The notes under the pieces: model-generated
Told to the model about the DNA's origin: nothing
The model's database searches: none
Seen by the model: the letters and a program-made list of their open reading frames with translations, nothing else
DNA from: Minisyncoccota bacterium
GTDB lineage: Bacteria; Patescibacteriota; Minisyncoccia; Minisyncoccales; PEYH01
Direction: 5' to 3'
Length of the DNA stretch: 6,133 nt
Assembly: GCA_028713795.1 (NCBI GenBank)
Contig: JAQTNP010000032.1
Span: 1-6,133 of the forward strand
Position numbers and translations under genes: made by a program
In this document: positions 1 to 4,565 of the stretch, one piece after another
Layout of the letters: the number at the start of each line of letters is the position of its first letter
Numbering within the stretch: position 1 is the first letter of the stretch

Positions 1-665
1 AATTGATGCTCTGAATATCCCTGATCGGCAGAAAATTTATTAGCCCCGGTCCCATAAATCATATTATATCCTGACTTTACTTCCCCTTGGGTATAAAAAG
101 AGCGGTAAGCTGAAATTATCTTCAGATCAGTGCTGGAGGCAGAAGCATCTGAAAGCATTGTTTTCAGGAAAAACCATGCTTTTGAATGAAACGCATATTC
201 TTTATTGGTATTATATGTATATTCAGATGGTATCTTTATCAATGATTCGGGAGAATAATTTTCGTTTAAGAAATATATTTTGGAATATTTCATTAATAAC
301 TCTTCATCTATTTGATTAAGTTTTTCTAGGTCCCCCACTGTATCTTTTATATCTATTATCTGATAACTTAAATTATCCATTCTATTTTTTTCTTCATTGT
401 ATCTTTGCTGATATAAATCTCTCTGAACAGTCCTGTCAGAAAGATTCTGACTTAGATCTTTAACCTTTGCTATCAGCTTATCAGTGGTCAAAGTATAATA
501 AGCTAATTTCCCCTCAAGAGAAACTATATATTTATTCAGGCTGAGATTAGAAAGGATAAAATAACCTAAAGATATGAAGGATATTAAAATCAGGGGGATA
601 AAGATAGCATACCCTATAGGGATTTTTATATTTTTCATGCGAAGCATGCGTTGATGGAACATCAT
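1..665 (-). CDS. Membrane-anchored D-alanyl-D-alanine carboxypeptidase (VanY/M15B-like), partial
   Basis: The C-terminal end is cut off by the left edge of the window; about 221 codons are present and the frame is open throughout. Counting from the ATG at 638, residues 7-30 form one hydrophobic membrane segment preceded by lysines. Residues 40-120 are polar and heptad-like, probably a coiled-coil spacer. The catalytic domain begins near residue 145. The signatures ISAYRSFYTQ (175-184) and SADQGYSEHQ (203-212) match the SxYRSxxxQ and PGxSEHQ-type motifs of VanY peptidases, whose His is a zinc ligand. The family trims the terminal D-Ala from peptidoglycan stem peptides outside the membrane. In-frame ATGs lie at 665, 662, 647 and 638, none with a Shine-Dalgarno. 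I chose 665 because a -10 box at 673-678 would place the RNA start almost on that ATG. The family call is firm; the exact start and substrate are not. Confidence 0.8.
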   Translation of the reverse strand, partial: MMFHQRMLRMKNIKIPIGYAIFIPLILISFISLGYFILSNLSLNKYIVSLEGKLAYYTLTTDKLIAKVKDLSQNLSDRTVQRDLYQQRYNEEKNRMDNLSYQIIDIKDTVGDLEKLNQIDEELLMKYSKIYFLNENYSPESLIKIPSEYTYNTNKEYAFHSKAWFFLKTMLSDASASSTDLKIISAYRSFYTQGEVKSGYNMIYGTGANKFSADQGYSEHQ

Positions 666-672
666 ACAATTT

Positions 673-701
673 ATTCTATCAAAAAATCTCCTCTTTTTAA
701 A
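673..701 (-). promoter_or_regulatory. Putative promoter of the carboxypeptidase gene
   Basis: On the minus strand, TTTAAA (696-701), a 17-nt spacer and an extended -10 TGATAGAAT (TAGAAT at 673-678). The expected RNA start is near 666, directly at the first ATG, so the message may be leaderless. The -35 lies inside the hairpin of the upstream terminator. Confidence 0.45.
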
Positions 702-709
702 GGTGATTT
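681..709 (-). terminator. Rho-independent terminator after the leftmost repeat copy
   Basis: Read on the minus strand, AAATCACCT (709-701) pairs with AGGAGATTT (692-684) with one A-A mismatch, around an 8-nt loop, followed by a T run. It occupies the same place after the repeat as the CCGTC/GACGG hairpins at the other copies, but its sequence is unrelated. Confidence 0.6.
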
Positions 710-715
710 AATTTT

Positions 716-743
716 CTGCAGGGGCTAGTGAATGTTATTAGAA
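716..743 (-). repeat. tRNA-Trp-end-like repeat, copy 1 (core only)
   Basis: This 28-nt copy matches 25 of 28 positions of the repeat at 1405-1432, including GCAGGGGCTAGTG. On the minus strand it reads TTCTAAT...CACTAGCCCCTGCAG and runs into a terminator. The hairpin seen after the other copies (CCGTC/GACGG) is replaced here by a different one. Confidence 0.8.
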
Positions 744-869
744 CTTATTTTGAAAATATAGAGAAAAATGTTTTGATTCCTAGCTATACTTTAGATTAGT
801 ACTTGTCTACGCTATTCGCTATTATTTTTTCACAAAGATTATAAATATTAAAACATCGAATATAAAAGT

Positions 870-895
870 AAAAAACACCGTTCTGGGGTACGGTG
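870..895 (-). terminator. Rho-independent terminator of the 111-aa gene
   Basis: On the minus strand CACCGT (895-890) and ACGGTG (881-876) form a perfect 6-bp stem with an 8-nt loop, followed by six T (875-870). It begins 20 nt after the stop codon. This unit therefore has its own terminator in addition to the one beside the repeat at 716-743. Confidence 0.8.
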
Positions 896-914
896 CAAGA
901 CCCATCCAAAGAGC

Positions 915-1250
915 TCAGATCCAGCGGTTCCTCGGAACCAGAACGAGGCGTATGGAGAACTCCGTGACTCCGTATTGAAGAGCAAGACTGATTTGCTCCC
1001 GAAGAGCACGGATATCTTCCTGCACCTCGCTGGTGAGTGGAAACACATACCTAAGGTGCATCTCCACAAATACGAGGACGTGAGGACCGGAGGTGATCCC
1101 TTCTACAGCCTCCGCTGCGTAGAAGGTATTCTCCTCCAATCGATCCAGCCAGCCCGAATCTCTCAGGGCCATATGAATATGCTGGAGAATGTCATACCAC
1201 TCACAACCACGAGGGGCATGACCTTTGTCGTAGACGATCTTGACCCGCAT
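915..1250 (-). CDS. GC-rich 111-aa protein of unknown function
   Basis: I do not recognise this protein. It is a soluble, mixed alpha/beta polypeptide: MRVKIVYDKG looks like a first strand, residues 18-37 a helix, VLVFVEMHLRYVF (58-70) a buried strand, 73-92 a charged helix and FSIRLVLVPRN a last strand. There is no signal peptide or membrane helix. The start is secure: an AGGAGGT lies 6 nt before the ATG, the best ribosome binding site in the window, and a terminator follows 20 nt after the TGA. Its codons are strikingly GC-rich (GTC, CTC, CGG, GAG), unlike the AT-rich genes around it, which suggests recent transfer. It sits between two repeat copies downstream of tRNA-Trp. A plus-strand reading frame over the same bases lacks such signals. 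Confidence 0.8.
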   Translation of the reverse strand: MRVKIVYDKGHAPRGCEWYDILQHIHMALRDSGWLDRLEENTFYAAEAVEGITSGPHVLVFVEMHLRYVFPLTSEVQEDIRALREQISLALQYGVTEFSIRLVLVPRNRWI

Positions 1251-1256
1251 CGCTTC

Positions 1257-1263
1257 ACCTCCT
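1257..1263 (-). promoter_or_regulatory. Strong Shine-Dalgarno of the 111-aa gene
   Basis: AGGAGGT on the minus strand, 6 nt from the ATG at 1250. It fixes the start codon and strand. The neighbouring accessory genes have no such site. Confidence 0.85.
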
Positions 1264-1295
1264 CTTTCTCGTGATAGGACGATCGCTTAATTTTT

Positions 1296-1323
1296 ATCCT
1301 AATCTTTTCTATCTATTAGTCAA
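1296..1323 (-). promoter_or_regulatory. Putative promoter of the 111-aa gene
   Basis: TTGACT (1318-1323), a 16-nt spacer and TAGGAT (1296-1301) on the minus strand. The -35 is 5/6 and the -10 is 4/6 of consensus. It would give a leader of about 40 nt carrying the Shine-Dalgarno. Confidence 0.4.
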
Positions 1324-1361
1324 CCTCTTTACTTCTTGTAATATAAAACTTAATTTATCAT

Positions 1362-1432
1362 CTCCCCAAACCAAAAACCGTCTTTTGGACGGCTTGACTT
1401 TCCGTTGCAGGGGCTAGTGAACGATATTAGAA
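1362..1432 (-). repeat. tRNA-Trp-end-like repeat with terminator, copy 2
   Basis: A 71-nt block identical at 63 of 71 positions to 2051-2121. It lies 13 nt past the stop codon of the membrane protein gene. On the minus strand it holds CACTAGCCCCTGCA followed by the CCGTC/GACGG hairpin. Confidence 0.9.
1373..1395 (-). terminator. Rho-independent terminator of the membrane protein gene
   Basis: On the minus strand CCGTC (1392-1388) pairs with GACGG (1382-1378) around CAAAA, extended by AAG/TTT outer pairs and followed by five T. The same hairpin follows tRNA-Trp and the repeat at 2051-2121. Confidence 0.75.
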
Positions 1433-1445
1433 ATAAGTTTCAATA

Positions 1446-1973
1446 TTACATTATGTCGTCTGAGCTCCAATTAGGTAATTCTCCCGGAGTTAAGTCTTTT
1501 GATTGTATATTTGATTCTATATCTAAAGATTGTTTCTCATAAACAGCTCTTAAAATCATCGGAGTAAAACAAACCATAAATATTAACCAATAAAATATTA
1601 TTCCGACTAAGAAAAACTTATGTTTTGTAGTAAGGACATTCAACTTTTTACCTAGAATGATCATAATCACTCCACCGGCTATAGAGGAGATACCTCTTGC
1701 AATTAAAGCTTCTAAGTTATCATTGATATTTATGAAACGAGTAATCAATAGTATTATCAAAAACATAATTATTGGGCCGGCAAGCCAAGCGCACAATTCC
1801 TTTATTATTCCATCGAAGAATTTTCGTTTCTTGATTTTACATATTATAAAATAAATTAATAAGAAAATAATAAACGTTATTGTCACTAAAAATAAAAATG
1901 TAAATATCCAATTAAAAATGTGATCCAATGTGTTGATTGTGTCGTATGTATCCCAAGAAAATAGTGTTTCCAT
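1446..1973 (-). CDS. Four-helix integral membrane protein of unknown function (175 aa)
   Basis: I recognise no family. Four hydrophobic segments are visible at about residues 20-45, 59-78, 90-108 and 119-141. A basic loop, KIKKRK (46-51), follows the first. The tail from 145 to the C-terminus is polar and acidic and ends in SSDDIM. By the positive-inside rule the basic loop after the first helix is probably cytoplasmic, which would put both termini outside; this is a guess. No enzymatic motif is seen. The ATG at 1973 is the only sensible start and has no Shine-Dalgarno. Codon use is AT-rich, like the hydrolase gene upstream. The gene is the only one in its repeat-bounded unit and has its own promoter and terminator. 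Confidence 0.75.
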   Translation of the reverse strand: METLFSWDTYDTINTLDHIFNWIFTFLFLVTITFIIFLLIYFIICKIKKRKFFDGIIKELCAWLAGPIIMFLIILLITRFININDNLEALIARGISSIAGGVIMIILGKKLNVLTTKHKFFLVGIIFYWLIFMVCFTPMILRAVYEKQSLDIESNIQSKDLTPGELPNWSSDDIM

Positions 1974-1997
1974 AAATATTATTTTATTTGATACTTT

Positions 1998-2026
1998 ATT
2001 CTATCAAAAATATCGCTTGACTTCCA
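1998..2026 (-). promoter_or_regulatory. Putative promoter of the membrane protein gene
   Basis: Extended -10 TGATAGAAT (TAGAAT at 1998-2003) with only a weak -35, TGGAAG (2021-2026), at a 17-nt spacing. The same extended -10 occurs before the carboxypeptidase gene. Confidence 0.4.
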
Positions 2027-2050
2027 TGTCTATAAACCCCCAAATCCCCT

Positions 2051-2121
2051 CTCCCCAAACCAAAAACCGTCTTTTGGACGGCTTAACTTTCGGCTGCAGG
2101 GGCTAGTGGATATTATTCGAA
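2051..2121 (-). repeat. tRNA-Trp-end-like repeat with terminator, copy 3
   Basis: A 71-nt block, 63/71 identical to 1362-1432. Bases 2063-2103 are identical over 41 nt to 3326-3366, which spans the tRNA-Trp terminator and the last six acceptor-stem bases. Beyond the acceptor it departs from the tRNA but still ends in a T-loop-like GGTTCGAAT on the minus strand. Confidence 0.9.
2062..2084 (-). terminator. Rho-independent terminator of the hydrolase gene
   Basis: Hairpin CCGTC (2081-2077) with GACGG (2071-2067) around CAAAA on the minus strand, followed by five T. It is the same terminator as at 1373-1395 and after tRNA-Trp. Confidence 0.75.
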
Positions 2122-2188
2122 CCGCTATACTAACAAAACAAGAAAATATCCATATTTCTAATTCAAGCTTATACTAAATAATACAGAA

Positions 2189-3232
2189 CTAAATTTCTAA
2201 AATCTTTTTCATAAATTTGCTATCCCGAATCATTATTGGAATATTTTTATTAAATTTAATAATTCCTAAATGACCAAATTCGCCTTCTTCTAGTTCTACG
2301 GATGGTAGATATTTTTTAATTTTTTGATTAATTCTGAGGGTATTTTCTATACCAAAAACTAAATCATATTTCCCTTGGACTAACCTAGTGTTTTTTGGCA
2401 ATTTATTCATATGTTTAATATATGATCCTGGATCCAGTGGCCTCCATATCTCTTCTAGCTTATGATAATCAATATTTGGCTTGATAACTTCAGCTATTTC
2501 TTGAGTTCCAAGGCCTTTCATAAGAGACTCTGTAAAACTATCTGCTAAAAAATGCATCATAAGAAAATCTATCGGAACCTCAGGAAATAAACTAGCAACC
2601 ATGGCCCTAGGGCTACCAAGGCTAAAAGACCAATAACCAATTTTTTTAAATTTTAGATTATTTTTAAGATAAAAAGACAAATATTTTAAATTTAAAATAT
2701 CCTGCCAAAATCGAAATAATGTTAAACCAATATTAGGACCAATAATTTCATATTGTGTCCTTGTCTTATCCATAGTTAATTTCCCATGCTCAGGAAAATA
2801 TATAGCAGTTGATATAGGAAGAAATAGTCCACGAACTAGATTGGTGCCAAGCAAACATTTGCTTTTTACTGCATTCCAATGAGGAACTATTATAGCTGAT
2901 ATTTCTTTATTCGTTCTAATCTTTGGAGGAAAAGATAAACAAAAAACTGCTTTATCTTCTTTACCATTTAATATGCTTGGAAATGATATTATATTATTCT
3001 CGTAAGAAATCTTTGGTAATTTAAAATTTTTAAGATCTAAATATTTCCACGGATTATCCATCCAGCTTTTACTAAATTCGAGAAGCGTTTTTTCTGGATT
3101 GCTAGTCTTTTCTATAAAAAATTCTTCCCCGTAAGAGAATTTTGGTAAATCTTTTTTATCTCTATTGTGTAGATTTTGCAAACAATATTTCTTTTCTTGA
3201 CTATAAATATTTTTTTTCGATTGCGACATCAT
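2189..3232 (-). CDS. Alpha/beta-hydrolase fold protein (ABHD18-like)
   Basis: A 347-aa protein with the elements of a serine alpha/beta-hydrolase. A strand and oxyanion-region segment, ISAIIVPHWNA, lies at 111-121. The nucleophile elbow SFSLGS (202-207) puts Ser204 in the catalytic position. GKYDLVFG (287-294) gives the likely acid Asp290, and EFGHLGI (318-324) the His321. The order Ser-Asp-His and the spacing fit the fold. The elbow has Ser in place of the usual first Gly of GxSxG. The layout, including DSFTESLMKG (231-240) after the elbow, recalls the ABHD18/DUF2048 group, whose substrates are poorly known. There is no signal peptide, so it is probably cytoplasmic. Start ATGATG at 3232/3229 has no Shine-Dalgarno. 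It is the first gene downstream of tRNA-Trp and ends before a repeat that copies the tRNA end. The fold is likely; subfamily and substrate are uncertain. Confidence 0.75.
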   Translation of the reverse strand: MMSQSKKNIYSQEKKYCLQNLHNRDKKDLPKFSYGEEFFIEKTSNPEKTLLEFSKSWMDNPWKYLDLKNFKLPKISYENNIISFPSILNGKEDKAVFCLSFPPKIRTNKEISAIIVPHWNAVKSKCLLGTNLVRGLFLPISTAIYFPEHGKLTMDKTRTQYEIIGPNIGLTLFRFWQDILNLKYLSFYLKNNLKFKKIGYWSFSLGSPRAMVASLFPEVPIDFLMMHFLADSFTESLMKGLGTQEIAEVIKPNIDYHKLEEIWRPLDPGSYIKHMNKLPKNTRLVQGKYDLVFGIENTLRINQKIKKYLPSVELEEGEFGHLGIIKFNKNIPIMIRDSKFMKKILEI

Positions 3233-3250
3233 GATAATAGAATAATTTGT

Positions 3251-3279
3251 ATTATATCAAGCAATCATCTGACATACAA
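3251..3279 (-). promoter_or_regulatory. Putative promoter of the hydrolase gene
   Basis: Perfect extended -10 TGATATAAT (TATAAT at 3251-3256), 17-nt spacer, weak -35 TTGTAT (3274-3279). It predicts a leader of about 12 nt, too short for a normal Shine-Dalgarno, and none is seen. Confidence 0.6.
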
Positions 3280-3325
3280 CTTGACTTTTTATTCATTAAA
3301 AATAATAGGCTTTCGTTTCAAGATT

Positions 3326-3347
3326 AAAACCGTCTTTTGGACGGCTT
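3326..3347 (-). terminator. Rho-independent terminator of tRNA-Trp
   Basis: CCGTC (3344-3340) pairs with GACGG (3334-3330) around CAAAA on the minus strand, followed by TTTT. It lies 13 nt after the tRNA discriminator base. Identical hairpins follow two accessory genes further down. Confidence 0.75.
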
Positions 3348-3366
3348 AACTTTCGGCTGCAGGGGC
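3326..3366 (-). repeat. tRNA-Trp 3' end plus terminator, probable parent copy of the repeat
   Basis: These 41 nt are identical to 2063-2103. They include the last six bases of the tRNA-Trp acceptor strand, the discriminator G, the short linker and the terminator hairpin. The match stops inside the acceptor stem, as in duplications left by integration into a tRNA 3' end. Confidence 0.85.
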
Positions 3367-3433
3367 GACAGGCCTCGAACCTGTAGTATTCTTCTTTTGG
3401 AGAGAAGTGGTTTGCCAATTAACCGACGCCCCT
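3360..3433 (-). tRNA. tRNA-Trp (CCA anticodon)
   Basis: A complete cloverleaf. The acceptor AGGGGCG/CGCCCCT has seven pairs. The D stem is GGTT/AACC. The anticodon stem CTTCT/AGAAG closes loop CTCCAAA with anticodon CCA, which reads UGG. The T stem ACAGG/CCTGT closes TTCGAGG. The discriminator is G73, as expected for bacterial tRNA-Trp. CCA is not encoded (GCAG follows). Its first two bases overlap the stop codon of the preceding 227-aa gene. Confidence 0.95.
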
Positions 3434-4115
3434 ATTTATATAAATTTAATGTCTTTTTAGCAATTGATAATAATTCTTTGGCCAGAGTAGAGTCATGATA
3501 AGCAATATTAGCACATCCAGGATAATTATCCTTAATTCTTTTTGCCGTATGTGGTTTAAGATAAGGTTTTACAAATTGAGATTGAGGTATTGATATTTGT
3601 TCTGACCAATATTTAATTTGCTTTTTAGGATCATGATATTCATGTAAATGCAAGCAAACTCTAAATTTTTTTTCGTTCAGATCAAATGCTAATCTAAATA
3701 GGCTTAAAAATGTCTTTACTAGGGCTATATCAGAATTCACGAAATGCAGTCCGCCACCAATATTCTTGGTACCTTCACACATATATAATAATGCACACAA
3801 AACTTTCTTCTGGCAATTATTAAACGATACTCCTTTGATTATTTTATCAGTCCTGTAATCTATGATCTCCTCCAAGGCCTCTCTGCGTTTTCTTCTCGTT
3901 TCTTCTGACCTAGCCTTTCCAAGAATTTTTCTGCTTGCCAATCTTTCTATACCCTTTTTTGATATTTCGGCGTCTTTAAGCCAAACGGAGGCAGTGCTTT
4001 TCGCAATGTTAATAATTTTAGATATCTCTAAAAGAGAGTATCCATTTTTTCTTAAAATAATCGCTTTAGAATATCTGTCTCTTTTGGTATTCATCGAACT
4101 GGTATAACGAATCAC
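3432..4115 (-). CDS. HTH and degenerate LAGLIDADG-like DNA-binding protein
   Basis: A 227-aa basic protein. Residues 14-48 form a resolvase-like helix-turn-helix (ILRKNGYSLLEISKIINIAK then TASVWLKDAEIS). Residues 60-95 are an arginine- and lysine-rich linker. From 105 the segment VLCALLYMCEGTK resembles a LAGLIDADG helix with Glu114 as its acidic residue, followed by LHFVNSD (123-129), RVCLHLHEYHDP (152-163), an aromatic YW and KPYLKP (183-188). From memory this HTH plus LAGLIDADG-like architecture recurs in CPR bacteria, mostly as uncharacterised proteins. It may act as a regulator or homing-type nuclease; only one LAGLIDADG helix is clear, so cleavage would need a dimer or may be lost. The start is GTG at 4115, 7 nt after AAGGAG; the nearby ATG meets a stop at once. 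The stop codon overlaps tRNA-Trp by 2 nt. Confidence 0.75.
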   Translation of the reverse strand: MIRYTSSMNTKRDRYSKAIILRKNGYSLLEISKIINIAKSTASVWLKDAEISKKGIERLASRKILGKARSEETRRKRREALEEIIDYRTDKIIKGVSFNNCQKKVLCALLYMCEGTKNIGGGLHFVNSDIALVKTFLSLFRLAFDLNEKKFRVCLHLHEYHDPKKQIKYWSEQISIPQSQFVKPYLKPHTAKRIKDNYPGCANIAYHDSTLAKELLSIAKKTLNLYK

Positions 4116-4122
4116 ATAAAAA

Positions 4123-4128
4123 CTCCTT
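4123..4128 (-). promoter_or_regulatory. Shine-Dalgarno deciding a GTG start
   Basis: AAGGAG on the minus strand, 7 nt before GTG at 4115. An ATG two bases upstream of that GTG's first base runs directly into TGA, so GTG is the likely start. Confidence 0.75.
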
Positions 4129-4134
4129 GATTCT

Positions 4135-4164
4135 ATTATATCAGCTTGTTTCTTGGGTTGTCAA
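4135..4164 (-). promoter_or_regulatory. Near-consensus promoter of the HTH gene and probably tRNA-Trp
   Basis: TTGACA (4159-4164), an 18-nt spacer and TATAAT (4135-4140) with an extended TGA before it, all on the minus strand. It is the strongest promoter in the window and sits just after the rpmG stop codon. No terminator lies between it and tRNA-Trp, so the two genes are probably transcribed together to the hairpin at 3326-3347. Confidence 0.8.
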
Positions 4165-4171
4165 AGAACAC

Positions 4172-4348
4172 CTATTTCTTCCCTTCTTTGTGAACTGTGT
4201 GTTTCCTGCAAGATTTACAAAATTTCTTTAAAGACATTTTTGTTCCGGCAACTATCATTTCTTGTGTTTTATTAGTATGATAATTGACTTTCTTGCATAC
4301 TTCGCATTGAAGCTTCATTTTTGGTCTTTTCTTCTTTGTTGTCGCCAT
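4172..4348 (-). CDS. rpmG: 50S ribosomal protein L33
   Basis: A 58-aa protein beginning MATTKKKRPKMK. It has the four-cysteine zinc-ribbon form of L33: C15-x2-C18 and C44-x2-C47. The motifs NYHTNKT (22-28) and KKFCKSCRKHTVHKE (41-55) are typical. L33 binds the large subunit near the E site. The gene lies 20 nt after tRNA-Thr, an arrangement common in bacteria (tRNA-Tyr, tRNA-Thr, rpmG). There is no clear Shine-Dalgarno; the leader is an AT-rich run. The ATG is fixed by the family's length. Downstream neighbours would usually be tRNA-Trp, secE and nusG; here the HTH gene intervenes. Confidence 0.95.
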   Translation of the reverse strand: MATTKKKRPKMKLQCEVCKKVNYHTNKTQEMIVAGTKMSLKKFCKSCRKHTVHKEGKK

Positions 4349-4368
4349 ATTAAATATATTTAATTATG

Positions 4369-4441
4369 AGCCAGAAGCGAGAGTCGAACTCGCGACCTTC
4401 CCCTTACCATGGGGATGCTCTACCAACTGAGCTATTCTGGC
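4369..4441 (-). tRNA. tRNA-Thr (GGT anticodon)
   Basis: Complete cloverleaf: acceptor GCCAGAA/TTCTGGC, D stem GCTC/GAGC, anticodon stem TCCCC/GGGGA with loop ATGGTAA (anticodon GGT), T stem GCGAG/CTCGC with TTCGACT, discriminator T. CCA is not encoded. Six bases separate it from tRNA-Tyr, so the two are almost certainly one transcript with rpmG. Confidence 0.95.
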
Positions 4442-4447
4442 CTGGTG

Positions 4448-4532
4448 TGGGTAGAGAGGGATTCGAACCCCCGAAGGCCAAACGGCCGCGGGATTTACAG
4501 TCCCGTGCGTTAGTCCACTCCGCCATCTACCC
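4448..4532 (-). tRNA. tRNA-Tyr (GTA anticodon)
   Basis: Complete class II tRNA of 85 nt: acceptor GGGTAGA/TCTACCC, anticodon stem CGGGA/TCCCG with loop CTGTAAA (anticodon GTA), a long variable arm (GGCCGTTTGGCC stem-loop), T stem GGGGG/CCCTC with TTCGAAT (one G-T pair), discriminator A. CCA is not encoded. It lies 33 nt after the trmD stop codon. Confidence 0.95.
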
Positions 4533-4565
4533 ATACACTACTTTTAACATATCAGGCAATATATT

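Noticed and set aside
744..869. Possible small gene or RNA in the AT-rich stretch between the repeat and the 111-aa gene terminator
   Set aside because: No open frame with start signals and no stable hairpin stood out.
848..1069. Minus-strand 73-aa reading frame overlapping the 111-aa gene
   Set aside because: It is a second frame of the same strand running through the terminator, with no start signals.
975..1274. Plus-strand 99-aa reading frame over the GC-rich gene
   Set aside because: It starts at TTG without a ribosome binding site, whereas the minus-strand frame has AGGAGGT, a promoter and a terminator. GC-rich DNA often leaves the opposite strand open.
1362..2121. Integron attC sites, because GTTAAGC fits GTTRRRY in the repeat at 2051-2121
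   Set aside because: The matching inverse RYYYAAC site and the paired R/L box structure are not visible, the 1362-1432 copy has GTCAAGC instead, and no integrase is present.
716..3366. CRISPR array
   Set aside because: The repeat copies are 689 to 1263 bp apart and separated by genes, not by short uniform spacers.
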